DNA from: an uncultured Clostridia bacterium
Lineage (GTDB): Bacteria > Bacillota_A > Clostridia > TANB77 > CAG-508
Length of the DNA stretch: 37,652 nucleotides
Reading direction: 5' to 3'
NCBI GenBank assembly: GCA_947624715.1
Contig: CANQLO010000012.1
Location: forward strand, 1-37,652
Shown here piece after piece: positions 15,844 to 24,746 of the stretch; position 1 is the stretch's first letter, and every line of letters begins with the position of its first letter. The translations under genes and the position numbers were made by a program. The notes under the pieces were generated by a model. The model was given only the letters and a program-made list of their open reading frames with translations, had not been told where the DNA came from and did no database searches.

Positions 15844-16890
15844 TTATTGCATCATCATATCTGCAAAAATCGCATAGCCCTGAGTAGGATCATTTAAAAG
15901 AACATTAGTAATTGCTCCTACGAATTTTCCATTTTGTATAATTGGAGTTCCACTCATTCCTGGTATTATTCCACCTGTTTTTTCTATTAGTTTTTCATCT
16001 GTAATTTTTATTAGCATACTTTTATTATCTTTGTAATTAATCCTATAGATCTTTTTTATCTCTATTTCATATTCCTCAACCTTATCTTCATTTGTAAGTT
16101 GGCATATTATTGTTGCCTTTCCCTCTTTTATTTCATTTCTTTGTGCAACTGTTACTTCTGGTAGTTTTACACTATTTATATAATTAAAATTAGTAACTTT
16201 TCCATATACTCCAATTGTAGAATTAACTTCTATATTTCCTATACTTTCTCCTCCTTCAATTATTCCTCTTATTTCACCTGCTTTTCCTTTTTCTCCTTTT
16301 ATGATAGAAACAATTTGACTCGTTACTAATTCACCATTTGAGATATTAAGTAATTTATTTGTATCTATATCATTTATTCCATGTCCCAGAGCTGCAAAAC
16401 TTGATGTTGCTTCTTCAACATAAGTAAGTGTCCCTATTCCGGCTGCAGCATCTCTTACCCATAATCCAATCATATAAACATCATCCGAGACTTTTACTGG
16501 TGTAATAGTTGTATAAATCTCTTCTGATTCTCTTTGATATCTTATTGATATGCTTTCTCCTTTACTTTCGTTAATTATATCTACTAGTTCTTCAGTATTT
16601 GATATTGGTTTACCATTTATGGATTTTAACATATCACCTTCTTTTATTCCAGAATTTTCATATGGCTTATATTTAACTCCATCAATTCCATCTACTTCTG
16701 ACATTCCAACAACTAAAACTCCATCTGTGTATAGTTTAAGTCCTATTGTTCTTCCTATAGGATTAATCTTTCTTTCTGTATTACTACTTACATTTTGATA
16801 ATATTTTCTACTACTATAGCTTAAAACTAATGTATAGTTTATAAATAAAACTATTGTTAAAATTAATATAATTTTTTTACTTATTTTCAT
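15844..16890 (-). CDS. spoIVB: SpoIVB-like S55 serine peptidase
   Basis: SpoIVB is the forespore-secreted protease that starts sigma-K activation by cutting SpoIVFA. The 348-residue product has an N-terminal signal/anchor segment (about 5-25), a PDZ domain (about 55-135, with GIKEGDMLKSINGKPI) and an S55 domain. His170 in LGHGI and Ser313 in GMSGTPI are the likely catalytic residues, and NDPTQGYAIF ends the domain. Size and order match the family. It lies after the terminator of the pilus-like operon, and no sporulation neighbour (such as spo0A) is in the window. A forespore role is likely but not shown by context. Confidence 0.85.
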   Translation of the reverse strand: MKISKKIILILTIVLFINYTLVLSYSSRKYYQNVSSNTERKINPIGRTIGLKLYTDGVLVVGMSEVDGIDGVKYKPYENSGIKEGDMLKSINGKPISNTEELVDIINESKGESISIRYQRESEEIYTTITPVKVSDDVYMIGLWVRDAAAGIGTLTYVEEATSSFAALGHGINDIDTNKLLNISNGELVTSQIVSIIKGEKGKAGEIRGIIEGGESIGNIEVNSTIGVYGKVTNFNYINSVKLPEVTVAQRNEIKEGKATIICQLTNEDKVEEYEIEIKKIYRINYKDNKSMLIKITDEKLIEKTGGIIPGMSGTPIIQNGKFVGAITNVLLNDPTQGYAIFADMMMQ

Positions 16891-16961
16891 ATATTTTTAT
16901 TTTCCTTTAAAATTTAAGCCATTTTATTTTTATCAAATTTAGTAATAAGATTTTCTTGAAT

Positions 16962-16999
16962 AAAAAAAATGGCTATTCTTATGATAACCATCTTTTTTT
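16962..16999 (-). terminator. terminator of the pilus-like operon
   Basis: On the minus strand ATGGTTATC and GAATAGCCAT form a stem with one G-U pair and one bulge, followed by a U-run (16962-16968). It lies just past the last pilin-like gene. Confidence 0.7.
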
Positions 17000-17021
17000 A
17001 TTTTTATTAATATAATTTACA

Positions 17022-17531
17022 TTAAAACGCAAATCCAGAATCCTGAGCAACTATTGCAGGATTTCCATTACCTGTAACTCTATATATAAAATTCTTCAAA
17101 ATTTGTGCAATTGTTGTATCACTGTTCTTAACAGTTACTGAGATAATATCACCATTTTTTAACTTGTATATTCCCTTTTCATTAAGTTCTTTTAGTATTT
17201 GAGATGTATATTCTGTATATGAATAATTTTCTCCAACCTTTGATGGAGATGTTTGAGTTGTTTTCTTATTAGAATTTTCATCTAATATGACCACTTGCAT
17301 TTCTATATCAAAAGAGTGTCCTGTTGATGATATAGTTTCTGTAAAACTTTCATACCTATCCAAAGTTATACTTCTTGTCGATCTAATATTATCAACAAAA
17401 TTTGTTGTTTCTTTTTGTACAAGTTGCTGTGATATGTCATCACTTCCTTCTGCTGTTGACATTAATGGAAATATAAACATTAGTACTCCTGCTAAAAATA
17501 TTGCTACTACTGTTATTACTGTATCACTCAT
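17022..17531 (-). CDS. pilin-like single-span protein, last gene of the operon
   Basis: The 169-residue protein begins MSDTVITVVAIFLAGVLMFI, a hydrophobic helix starting at residue 4, followed by a mostly beta outer domain. It lacks the N-A-S-K-A signature of its neighbours but shares their size, topology and place, so I take it as a minor pilin-like or pseudopilin-like subunit. Downstream sequence includes DIEMQVVILDEN and DIISVTVKNSDTTIAQ. No cleavable prepilin leader is present. It starts 17 bases past the previous gene. Function is inferred from position only. Confidence 0.55.
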   Translation of the reverse strand: MSDTVITVVAIFLAGVLMFIFPLMSTAEGSDDISQQLVQKETTNFVDNIRSTRSITLDRYESFTETISSTGHSFDIEMQVVILDENSNKKTTQTSPSKVGENYSYTEYTSQILKELNEKGIYKLKNGDIISVTVKNSDTTIAQILKNFIYRVTGNGNPAIVAQDSGFAF

Positions 17532-17548
17532 AAAAACCTCCTATTATA

Positions 17549-18382
17549 CTATTTATTTCCTATGTATATATATTGAATAACTCTCTTTTGTACACCTTCA
17601 TTATTTTGTATTGTTTCATTATTTGAAAACTCTATAACTGAACTATCTATACCAGAATCTAAAGTTAATCTATCATCAACTTCATATGCATTTGATATTT
17701 CATTGTAGATTCCTGTTCTTTCTATAAATTTTGCGTTTGTTGCTACTGATAAACTCCTTGCACCTATCTCAGTATAAAAATTGCCTGCTGAAAAGTTAAT
17801 TGTTAATTTATTGTCATCAACTGAGTTTAGACTTCCTCTAAACTTACTTCTTACAAAAGTATATGATGGTGCACCGGTATCTACAAATGTATTATTTATA
17901 AAGCTCTTTATAAAATCCTTAGCATGTAATTCATCATTTAGCCAAGGTTCTTGCCTTGTATTTTCATCATCTACATCAAATCCATATATTGCCCTTTTAA
18001 CTGTGTCAGCATATTTTTTATCTTCTTTATACACAAGCCTAGAGTCTGCAAGATGCGTAGAATCAGATTCTGAATAATATAATGTAAGTGGAGTAATATT
18101 TTCTACAAGTTCTTCATTTTCATTTACTTTACCTTTATAGAATAAAATAGTATAACCTTCTTTAAAATATGAATATAAAGTTGGTATTACTGTTTCAATG
18201 CCAACTATTCTATCATTTGATATTCGTATATTATCAGTATTATAATATTTTATATTTGATCTATTTAATATAGCAGTAGCAGCTTGTCTTTCTTTTGTAA
18301 AAGCAAATATCGCTACAGATATTGCGAGTACAAATATAAAAACTGCCACTGCCATTTTTAGAGCATCTGATGCATTTTCCAT
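17549..18382 (-). CDS. pilin-like protein of the N-A-S family, 277 residues
   Basis: It opens MENASDALKMAVAVFIFVLA, matching the M-(E/D)-N-A-S-(K/D)-A signature of three neighbours, and then has one membrane helix (about 10-28). The long outer part has several Y-rich and N-rich segments (such as YNTDNIRISNDRIVG) and no recognised domain. It is the largest of the six and has an Asp where the others have Lys at residue 6, which suggests a minor or tip subunit. It is 24 bases downstream of the 18.4 kb gene. The role is inferred. Confidence 0.6.
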   Translation of the reverse strand: MENASDALKMAVAVFIFVLAISVAIFAFTKERQAATAILNRSNIKYYNTDNIRISNDRIVGIETVIPTLYSYFKEGYTILFYKGKVNENEELVENITPLTLYYSESDSTHLADSRLVYKEDKKYADTVKRAIYGFDVDDENTRQEPWLNDELHAKDFIKSFINNTFVDTGAPSYTFVRSKFRGSLNSVDDNKLTINFSAGNFYTEIGARSLSVATNAKFIERTGIYNEISNAYEVDDRLTLDSGIDSSVIEFSNNETIQNNEGVQKRVIQYIYIGNK

Positions 18383-18406
18383 ATTGGCTCCTTAATCTTT
18401 TATTTA

Positions 18407-18934
18407 TTATTCTCCACCACCTGCTGCTGCAGTTGTACCAAGATTTGAAGGTTCTCCACCTTCATTAATAGTGATAATTCTTAAATATCCAGTATTATAA
18501 TAAGCTGGCTCAGTGGTTGCTTGTGCACCAGCAGTTTCTTGAGCAGTAGTTGCTGCAGAATCGTTTAATACACCTATCCAATATGTTTTTCCTGCTTTTA
18601 CTGTTGATGAAACCTTAGCAGGTGAAGTGATTGCAGCAGTTGTTATTGTTCCTCCTTTAAATACTACATAAATTTGACTTGTTTCTTCTGCTGTTGCTCC
18701 ACTAATATTATTACTACGTACCTCAGCCATTAAGTTTTTAACATCAGTTGCTGATTGTCTTGATCCAAAATAGTTAGTAAATGCTTGATTATGTGCATTT
18801 GCTGCTTGACTGTCTAAGTTTACCTTTCTACCTGCACTAGCTGCCATATTGTAGAAATAAACTCCCAATCCTATAATTAAAATTGAAATTAATATTGCTC
18901 CCGCTATAATTAGAGCTTTTGATGCGTTTTCCAT
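18407..18934 (-). CDS. pilin-like protein of the N-A-S family, candidate major subunit
   Basis: The 175-residue protein starts MENASKALIIAGAILISILI, one long helix that is hydrophobic from about 8 to 30 and continues into an amphipathic part, the usual pilin plan. The outer part is rich in Ala, Thr and Gly and ends in a GGGE tail. Low charge, alanine-rich sequence and the strongest Shine-Dalgarno of the set (AAAGGAGGAAG) point to a highly made structural subunit. After the helix it shares the (V/L)-x-x-L-x-x-x-h pattern seen in the sister genes (TDVKNLMAEVRSNN). No prepilin cleavage site is visible. Confidence 0.6.
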   Translation of the reverse strand: MENASKALIIAGAILISILIIGLGVYFYNMAASAGRKVNLDSQAANAHNQAFTNYFGSRQSATDVKNLMAEVRSNNISGATAEETSQIYVVFKGGTITTAAITSPAKVSSTVKAGKTYWIGVLNDSAATTAQETAGAQATTEPAYYNTGYLRIITINEGGEPSNLGTTAAAGGGE

Positions 18935-19012
18935 ACGTAACTTCCTCCTTTGATTATTAAAAATATTATTTATTTTTATTTTAGTCTAAAAAGACAAAAA
19001 TCTGATAACTAT

Positions 19013-19438
19013 TTAAACTTCTTGAAAATATAAATACTTTATAAATTTAGTGCTTTTATGATATTCTATTTCTGTGCACTTAAACTTTACTTGTCCATAA
19101 AGTCTTATAAATTCTGATACTCTTTTTGAATATATAGATTCTATTGGAAAAATTTTATCACTTTGTTTAAATTTAATTTCTATTTTTATCGAATTGGTAT
19201 CGTTTTCTATATATTCTCCATTTTCATTTTGTTTTATATTATTTTTTTCATTATTATCAATTGTTTTATTTATTACTGTAGCTAATTCATTTCCACTTAT
19301 TTCTTTTTCATACAATCCATTATATATCAAATTGTTTTTTTCTATTTCAGTTTTTTTTGTCATATAATTTTGGTATGAAAATCCTAAAACGCAGATAATA
19401 ATTATTATTATAACTATAAATGTTGCTATTTTTTTCAT
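19013..19438 (-). CDS. small pilin-like membrane protein, 141 residues
   Basis: An N-terminal Lys-Lys and an isoleucine-rich membrane helix (about 5-22, MKKIATFIVIIIIIICVLGF) are followed by a charged Asn/Lys/Glu-rich domain. It lacks the N-A-S signature, but ISGNELATVINKTIDNN lines up with the post-helix motif of the sister proteins (for example AQEIVTLVNYVKQIN). I therefore place it in the same structural group as a pseudopilin-like protein. It has about 75-90 bases of AT-rich spacer on each side, longer than elsewhere in the operon. Confidence 0.5.
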   Translation of the reverse strand: MKKIATFIVIIIIIICVLGFSYQNYMTKKTEIEKNNLIYNGLYEKEISGNELATVINKTIDNNEKNNIKQNENGEYIENDTNSIKIEIKFKQSDKIFPIESIYSKRVSEFIRLYGQVKFKCTEIEYHKSTKFIKYLYFQEV

Positions 19439-19529
19439 AATATTCCTTTAAATTATAACATTAAATAAAATTTTGTGCAATATATTCTTTATAAAATTTA
19501 TCATTTTCTTACAATTTATTTCATCTGTT

Positions 19530-20120
19530 TTATCTATTATATGTTAATACATTCATTATGCTAGGATCAATCTTATGAAATACAATTTTATTAACTAATC
19601 CTGTATTTCTATTGTAAACAATATCTTCGCTAGTATACTCATCAGAATAATCTTTATACTCAGTTTTTAGGTTTTCTCCATCTTTCTTTACTTTTGCATT
19701 ACAACTAAAATAATATGTATTATTATTTTTTATAAAATTGGCTAATTTATTCTGTAATTCATTATTATATTGTTCTGCTGTATTAACAAATGTACTATGA
19801 TTAAATACATCTACTCCATCAATCAATACTGTTGTATAATAATCTGATGATGTTCTTGTATCATAATCTAATTCTCTTGCATCATTAATTTGCTTTACAT
19901 AATTTACTAATGTTACTATTTCTTGTGCTGTAATATTTATTCTATATTCCATACTCAAAAAATGGCTATTAAATTCTGTTCTTTGTGATTTTGTCATGTT
20001 GTCATGCATTTGTGCAGAGAAATTACCAAATAAAACAAATACTGCTACCATTAATGATAATACTAATATGCCAATAAACACTTCCCCTGCTATAATTAAA
20101 GCTTTTGATGCATTATCCAT
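19530..20120 (-). CDS. pilin-like protein of the N-A-S family, 196 residues
   Basis: It starts MDNASKALIIAGEVFIGILV, an exact relative of the neighbours' start, with one membrane helix (about 8-32). The outer domain contains EYRINITAQEIVTLVNYVKQ (the shared post-helix motif) and many Tyr and Asn residues. No known domain was recognised. It begins 18 bases after the previous gene in a tight operon. A structural or minor pilin role is inferred from the family and the neighbouring ATPase and platform genes. Confidence 0.6.
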   Translation of the reverse strand: MDNASKALIIAGEVFIGILVLSLMVAVFVLFGNFSAQMHDNMTKSQRTEFNSHFLSMEYRINITAQEIVTLVNYVKQINDARELDYDTRTSSDYYTTVLIDGVDVFNHSTFVNTAEQYNNELQNKLANFIKNNNTYYFSCNAKVKKDGENLKTEYKDYSDEYTSEDIVYNRNTGLVNKIVFHKIDPSIMNVLTYNR

Positions 20121-20138
20121 TTATAAATTTCCCCCGAA

Positions 20139-20699
20139 TTATTCTTTTCTTTTTATCTGTGTAAAAAATAACTTTTGTATTCTTCCAGAACCCTTTCCAT
20201 CATCAAGTTCTCCATCATATATTACATTGTCACATTGAAAATATGACTCTTTAAATATTTTTTCATAATTTTTATCTCCATGAGATATTGAAAATTTATA
20301 AAAATCATCTATATATTCTTGTAAATCAACATACTCCAATAAAAGTTTTTTGTTTGTTCCTGATTGCTCATATGCTGTAGTTCCTTCTATAAATTTTACA
20401 TAAGCTTCTATATTTTTATAACCATTTACTGTTCCATATCTATTTATTTTATCATAGTAAACATTATTAGTATCAGATATTAGATTAGCAAGAGAAACTA
20501 GCTGATATCCATATACAACTTTTTTATTGTAAGATTCAAATTCTTTATTAAATTTCATAATTTGTTCTCTAGTTTCAATTTGCTCTTCTTTTTTATTATA
20601 GTCTGTAATTTCATTCCAACCAATAACCAATAATGATATTACTAATAATGCAATTAACATCCCACCAACTATTATAATTGCTTTAGATGCGTTTTCCAT
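20139..20699 (-). CDS. pilin-like protein of the N-A-S family, 186 residues
   Basis: It starts MENASKAIIIVGGMLIALLV with one membrane helix (about 8-27), followed by an amphipathic Glu/Lys-rich stretch and a Tyr-rich outer domain (YGYQLVSLANLISDTNN carries the shared motif). It is the first pilin-like gene in transcription order, 20 bases after the fused T2SSF gene. The function is inferred as a subunit of the machine encoded upstream. Confidence 0.6.
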   Translation of the reverse strand: MENASKAIIIVGGMLIALLVISLLVIGWNEITDYNKKEEQIETREQIMKFNKEFESYNKKVVYGYQLVSLANLISDTNNVYYDKINRYGTVNGYKNIEAYVKFIEGTTAYEQSGTNKKLLLEYVDLQEYIDDFYKFSISHGDKNYEKIFKESYFQCDNVIYDGELDDGKGSGRIQKLFFTQIKRKE

Positions 20700-20719
20700 T
20701 AATATTCATCCCTTTCATT

Positions 20720-22792
20720 TTATTCAGCCATTGATGATAGTGAATCAAATGATGACATCATACTTGTCATTCCAATTAATACAAGTGGAACTATTAAATA
20801 TCCAACAAAAACAATAACCATTGGTGAAAAACCTATTGCCTTTCCAATCATACCTTTTCTGCTTATTAATCTTTCGTTTGATTCTTTTCTCTTGTCTCTG
20901 TAGTAATCTCTATCTGCATCAAGTTCATCAAACGCTTCTATAATAGGAACTTTTTCAACTGCAGTCTGTAAATTTTCTATAATTCTTATAAATGGTTGAT
21001 ATGTAACTTCATCTTTCATTTCCTCTAATGCTTCCCAAGCACCACTTTCGTAGTTGTTAAGACATTTGTTAATTGGTTCTTTAAATATATCAGCATATCT
21101 TTCAAGCCATTCTAGTATCATCTCAACATCAACTCTTTCGAGTCTCATAAGCATCATAATAATAGTCTGATACTGCATTACTTCATCTTCCATTTCCATC
21201 TGTCTCATTTTTACTTGGAATCTTAATAACCATATTGGTGATGCATATCCAATTAAAGCAACAAGCATTCCGATTAATACTTCAAACCACTTTAGATATT
21301 CTTTATTTACTGTTTGCAATTTTTCTAATATTAAAGGTGCATTTGTTTCTATTTCATCATCAGATGCATCCCTATATTCTTTTGAGCTTCTCATTGCTCT
21401 TTCAACAGTAGCTAAATCAGCTCCAGTATTTCCTCTTAAAGCATCCAAAATGGCATTATGCTTTTTAGTAGTTTCCATTGCCTTTTCTGTTTGTGCTGTG
21501 GACATTTCACCTATTAAATCATAATCTGATGTAGGTTGAGTATATATGTAATTTACCTGCATTATATGTAATACAACAAAGAAAATTATAGCAATAATAA
21601 ATGACACCAGTGTAAGTAGCAGTCTATTTACATATAACCATTCTATCCTTGTTTTAGAAGCTGCATCTTTAATAAGTTTTTTTAGTTTTCTATAGTCTTT
21701 TGTATTTTCTTTAGGTATAAATTGATCTACGAATTTTTTTACTATAGGCTTTCTATATAATTTTTCTTGCCATGGATTTTGCTCATCTTGTACTCTTTTA
21801 ACTGCTCCATTATCTTTTAATTTTCTAATTAATATATAACAAATAAATGTTGCAATCATTATTAAAACTTGAACAATTAATCCTTGTTTTCCTAAATAAA
21901 AGTTTTTTGTAAATGAGAAATTTGATATTGCCCAATTTTTCAATGGCTCAAGAAGTAGCATTGGTACTATTGATATAATTGATAAACTTTGAAATGTATA
22001 ATTTAATTTATCTCTTTTTAATATTTCAATTTGCATTTCCTGAGTAATATTTTCTAAGTTTTTTAAATATAATGATGAACCATTTACTTTTCTATCGCCA
22101 AATTCTTGTGTTAGATATGATATTCCTGCAAACTCCTTGATATAGTTATTAGGTGCAATATCATAGTATTTTTCAAGATCTGTTTCTGGGTCTTGTGAAT
22201 TCAATATTTCATATATTTTTTCTGCTTGTCTTGAGATTTCTACATCTTCTGAATCTTGTGCTGTTGAATATATAGCTTCACCAACCATATTTGTTTCATG
22301 ATATGAATGTCTCATAGCTGCAAAGAAATTTATTTGCTGATTTAATAAGTTATTATCTAGTTTATCAACCATACCATCTGTTACTGAATCTACCATAAAT
22401 AATTCAAATATTAATATAATTGACATTAATAGTAAGTTTTTGTTTGTAATAACAATTACTGCTATTGTAAGTGGTATTATTATACATAAAGCTTTAAAAA
22501 CTATTTTAGCCGAATCATTTCTAGTTTTAAATTCATCATCTATATTATTTATTTCTAGTCTACGTCTTATCTTTAATAAGTATCTTTTTAAAAATGGAGT
22601 CTTTAGGAATCTTATGTAAAGTTTTTGATAAAAAACTTCCATTGAAAATTTATTTTCAGATGTATCTTTTCTAAGTTTTTCTATTCTCATTACGTCTTTG
22701 TTTTTCATCTTACTTTTTAATCTTAGATACATAGCAACAATTACTATAAGCATAACAAGAACTAATGCAATTAGTACTATCAAAAAATTCAT
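20720..22792 (-). CDS. fused double T2SSF platform protein (TadB-TadC-like)
   Basis: In Tad and type II/IV systems the T2SSF proteins form the inner-membrane platform turned by the ATPase. TadB and TadC are normally separate proteins of about 300 residues. This single 690-residue protein has two such halves. Half one has membrane segments at about 3-24, 107-123, 123-141, 278-296 and 310-326; half two at about 388-410, 503-527 and 652-680. Long helical cytosolic cores lie between them. The second half shows EDEVMQYQTIIMMLMRLERV and a PIIEAFDELDADRDYYRDKR stretch typical of T2SSF-like helices. It lies directly after the ATPase gene. The fold assignment rests on architecture and context. Confidence 0.7.
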   Translation of the reverse strand: MNFLIVLIALVLVMLIVIVAMYLRLKSKMKNKDVMRIEKLRKDTSENKFSMEVFYQKLYIRFLKTPFLKRYLLKIRRRLEINNIDDEFKTRNDSAKIVFKALCIIIPLTIAVIVITNKNLLLMSIILIFELFMVDSVTDGMVDKLDNNLLNQQINFFAAMRHSYHETNMVGEAIYSTAQDSEDVEISRQAEKIYEILNSQDPETDLEKYYDIAPNNYIKEFAGISYLTQEFGDRKVNGSSLYLKNLENITQEMQIEILKRDKLNYTFQSLSIISIVPMLLLEPLKNWAISNFSFTKNFYLGKQGLIVQVLIMIATFICYILIRKLKDNGAVKRVQDEQNPWQEKLYRKPIVKKFVDQFIPKENTKDYRKLKKLIKDAASKTRIEWLYVNRLLLTLVSFIIAIIFFVVLHIMQVNYIYTQPTSDYDLIGEMSTAQTEKAMETTKKHNAILDALRGNTGADLATVERAMRSSKEYRDASDDEIETNAPLILEKLQTVNKEYLKWFEVLIGMLVALIGYASPIWLLRFQVKMRQMEMEDEVMQYQTIIMMLMRLERVDVEMILEWLERYADIFKEPINKCLNNYESGAWEALEEMKDEVTYQPFIRIIENLQTAVEKVPIIEAFDELDADRDYYRDKRKESNERLISRKGMIGKAIGFSPMVIVFVGYLIVPLVLIGMTSMMSSFDSLSSMAE

Positions 22793-22815
22793 TTTCTTAA
22801 AGACTCACCTCCTTA

Positions 22816-24723
22816 TTATTTAATTACTTCTCCAATCTCATTAAATCTTACTCCCCATTTTCTTTGTACAAATTCACTAAATGCTGCTCCATCTGTGTCA
22901 TCCATATTAATAAACATTTCTTGTAAGTTTTTATCTGAGATTTTATTTGTAATTACAAGATTTCCATCTTGATATTCTAATATGTTTACATATTTATATA
23001 ATTCTTTATTTGTTTCTTTTGTATAATATTTTGTTGTGTTGTCAACAAATTTATCAAATTTTCCTTCTAGCGTTCTTTCATTTCTATGTTCATAAGTATA
23101 ATCATTGACGTCTTCTACTGGAATACATTCTGTTATTCTTTCAATATATCTTTTTCCTCTAAAATCCTTAACCATATGTATATCAAAGTTAAGTACTTGT
23201 ACAACCTGCTCTTCTGCAACAATTTCGTTTGTAAATACTCCTGTTCTTAACATTGAGTTTCTTAAAGCAGTTACTAAGTTTGGAAATGTCTTAGCGTGGT
23301 GAGTAAATAATGTAAATTTAGAAGCAACCTGTGCAGCTTGTATCATCCATGATGCAACCGGGTCAGTTGCAACCTCACCTATGATGTTAACAGAACCATC
23401 AGTTTTCTTTTGAACATCAAGACCTTGTTGTCCTGATATTGTATCTGTTTCTCTAAATGATAATATATTTCTTGTTGGGTAAATTTTTCTTAAATGAAGC
23501 TCGAATGCAGTTTCCTGAACACGAATGTTCATTGTTTCATATATATTTTCAATCATACCCATAAGTAATGTTGTTTTACCAGAACCTTGTTCACCAGTAA
23601 CTGATATAATTCTTGCACCTCTTACTAAGAATTTTAATAAGTCTATTGCATCTTCTTTTCCTGGTAATGTTACTAATTGTTCTAGTGTTGCTCTCTTAAC
23701 ATCGAATTTTCTTACGAAGAATGCCCATGTTTCTGAGAAACTTGGTCTTACAACAACGACACGAGAACCATCTTTCATTTCATTAATCTTATAACCATTT
23801 GTATCTGAAAGTTGTCCTGGGTTATTGTATTTATAAATGTTTTGACATACTCTTTTTAGTTCTGCTTCTGTTCCAAATGATAGAAATGCTAAACGTATTG
23901 ATTTACCTTGGAAGAATATCCATATACTATCACATGCACGTGGAACTTTATGATCCATTACTTGGTTTAAATAACTGCTATCAGTTTGTGCAACTTGACT
24001 CAAGAAACTTTCTGGAAGTCCTGATACACCTCCTGATACACCATCTATGTTCATATCTCTTACTTCATCTATTGAGCTATATCCTTTATATCTTTGATAT
24101 ATTCTTTGTACTACAATCATTACTTTATCATCAAATGTTAAATTGAAGTTTTCTTTTTCATATATGTCACTTATTTCTTCTGGTGTTATAACATAAGATG
24201 GTTTTGCATCTCCAGCTGTATATTTTAATTCTGCCAAGTTGTACTTCTTAATAAGTTGTGTTAAAGCTTCATATCCAAAGTCTTTTTTATACATAAATAT
24301 AATAATATCAAATTTATCTTGTGGAGTTAAAAGTGATGGTACATCAAATGGTATAGCTCTAGATACGTTTGTTTCATCAACTCCATATTCCTTTACTAAG
24401 ATGTCATAAATAAGCTCTTTTACATATTTCTTATCATTTACATCTCCATATGTACAACCTTTTAAGGCTTTCTTTAACTCATATTTCTTTGCTTTTCTTC
24501 TTTTTAATTCTTCTTCTGAAAGGCCCAAGTCATAAAGGTTTACTTTAGTTATTTCATCTAGTCTCTTTTTTATAAAGTTCATCATCATATCTAAAGTATA
24601 AGTCTTGTCATCTACAACAACTTCTTCTTCTACTTCAGCATTTTTTTTCTTTTTTAAATTATTACGTATCAATGCAATAGCTACTGCGACTATCGCAATA
24701 ATAATTATAATGTTGAAAAGCAT
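22816..24723 (-). CDS. CpaF/TadA-like secretion ATPase, divergent
   Basis: This type II/IV secretion family ATPase would power subunit assembly. The 635-residue product is unusual in starting with a membrane segment (about 2-20). It has a long N-terminal region (about 30-230), Walker A GEQGSGKTT (about 377-385), a Walker B-like NIIGE (about 446-450) and a His box TLFTHHAKT (about 471-479). In CpaF the Glu motif usually continues G-E-V-R with a conserved arginine; here it is G-E-V-A-T. Catalytic loop residues are otherwise intact, so an active ATPase is likely. It sits between the TadZ-like and platform genes, as in tad loci. Confidence 0.8.
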   Translation of the reverse strand: MLFNIIIIIAIVAVAIALIRNNLKKKKNAEVEEEVVVDDKTYTLDMMMNFIKKRLDEITKVNLYDLGLSEEELKRRKAKKYELKKALKGCTYGDVNDKKYVKELIYDILVKEYGVDETNVSRAIPFDVPSLLTPQDKFDIIIFMYKKDFGYEALTQLIKKYNLAELKYTAGDAKPSYVITPEEISDIYEKENFNLTFDDKVMIVVQRIYQRYKGYSSIDEVRDMNIDGVSGGVSGLPESFLSQVAQTDSSYLNQVMDHKVPRACDSIWIFFQGKSIRLAFLSFGTEAELKRVCQNIYKYNNPGQLSDTNGYKINEMKDGSRVVVVRPSFSETWAFFVRKFDVKRATLEQLVTLPGKEDAIDLLKFLVRGARIISVTGEQGSGKTTLLMGMIENIYETMNIRVQETAFELHLRKIYPTRNILSFRETDTISGQQGLDVQKKTDGSVNIIGEVATDPVASWMIQAAQVASKFTLFTHHAKTFPNLVTALRNSMLRTGVFTNEIVAEEQVVQVLNFDIHMVKDFRGKRYIERITECIPVEDVNDYTYEHRNERTLEGKFDKFVDNTTKYYTKETNKELYKYVNILEYQDGNLVITNKISDKNLQEMFINMDDTDGAAFSEFVQRKWGVRFNEIGEVIK

Positions 24724-24746
24724 TTGTATACTCCTTTCATTTGTAC

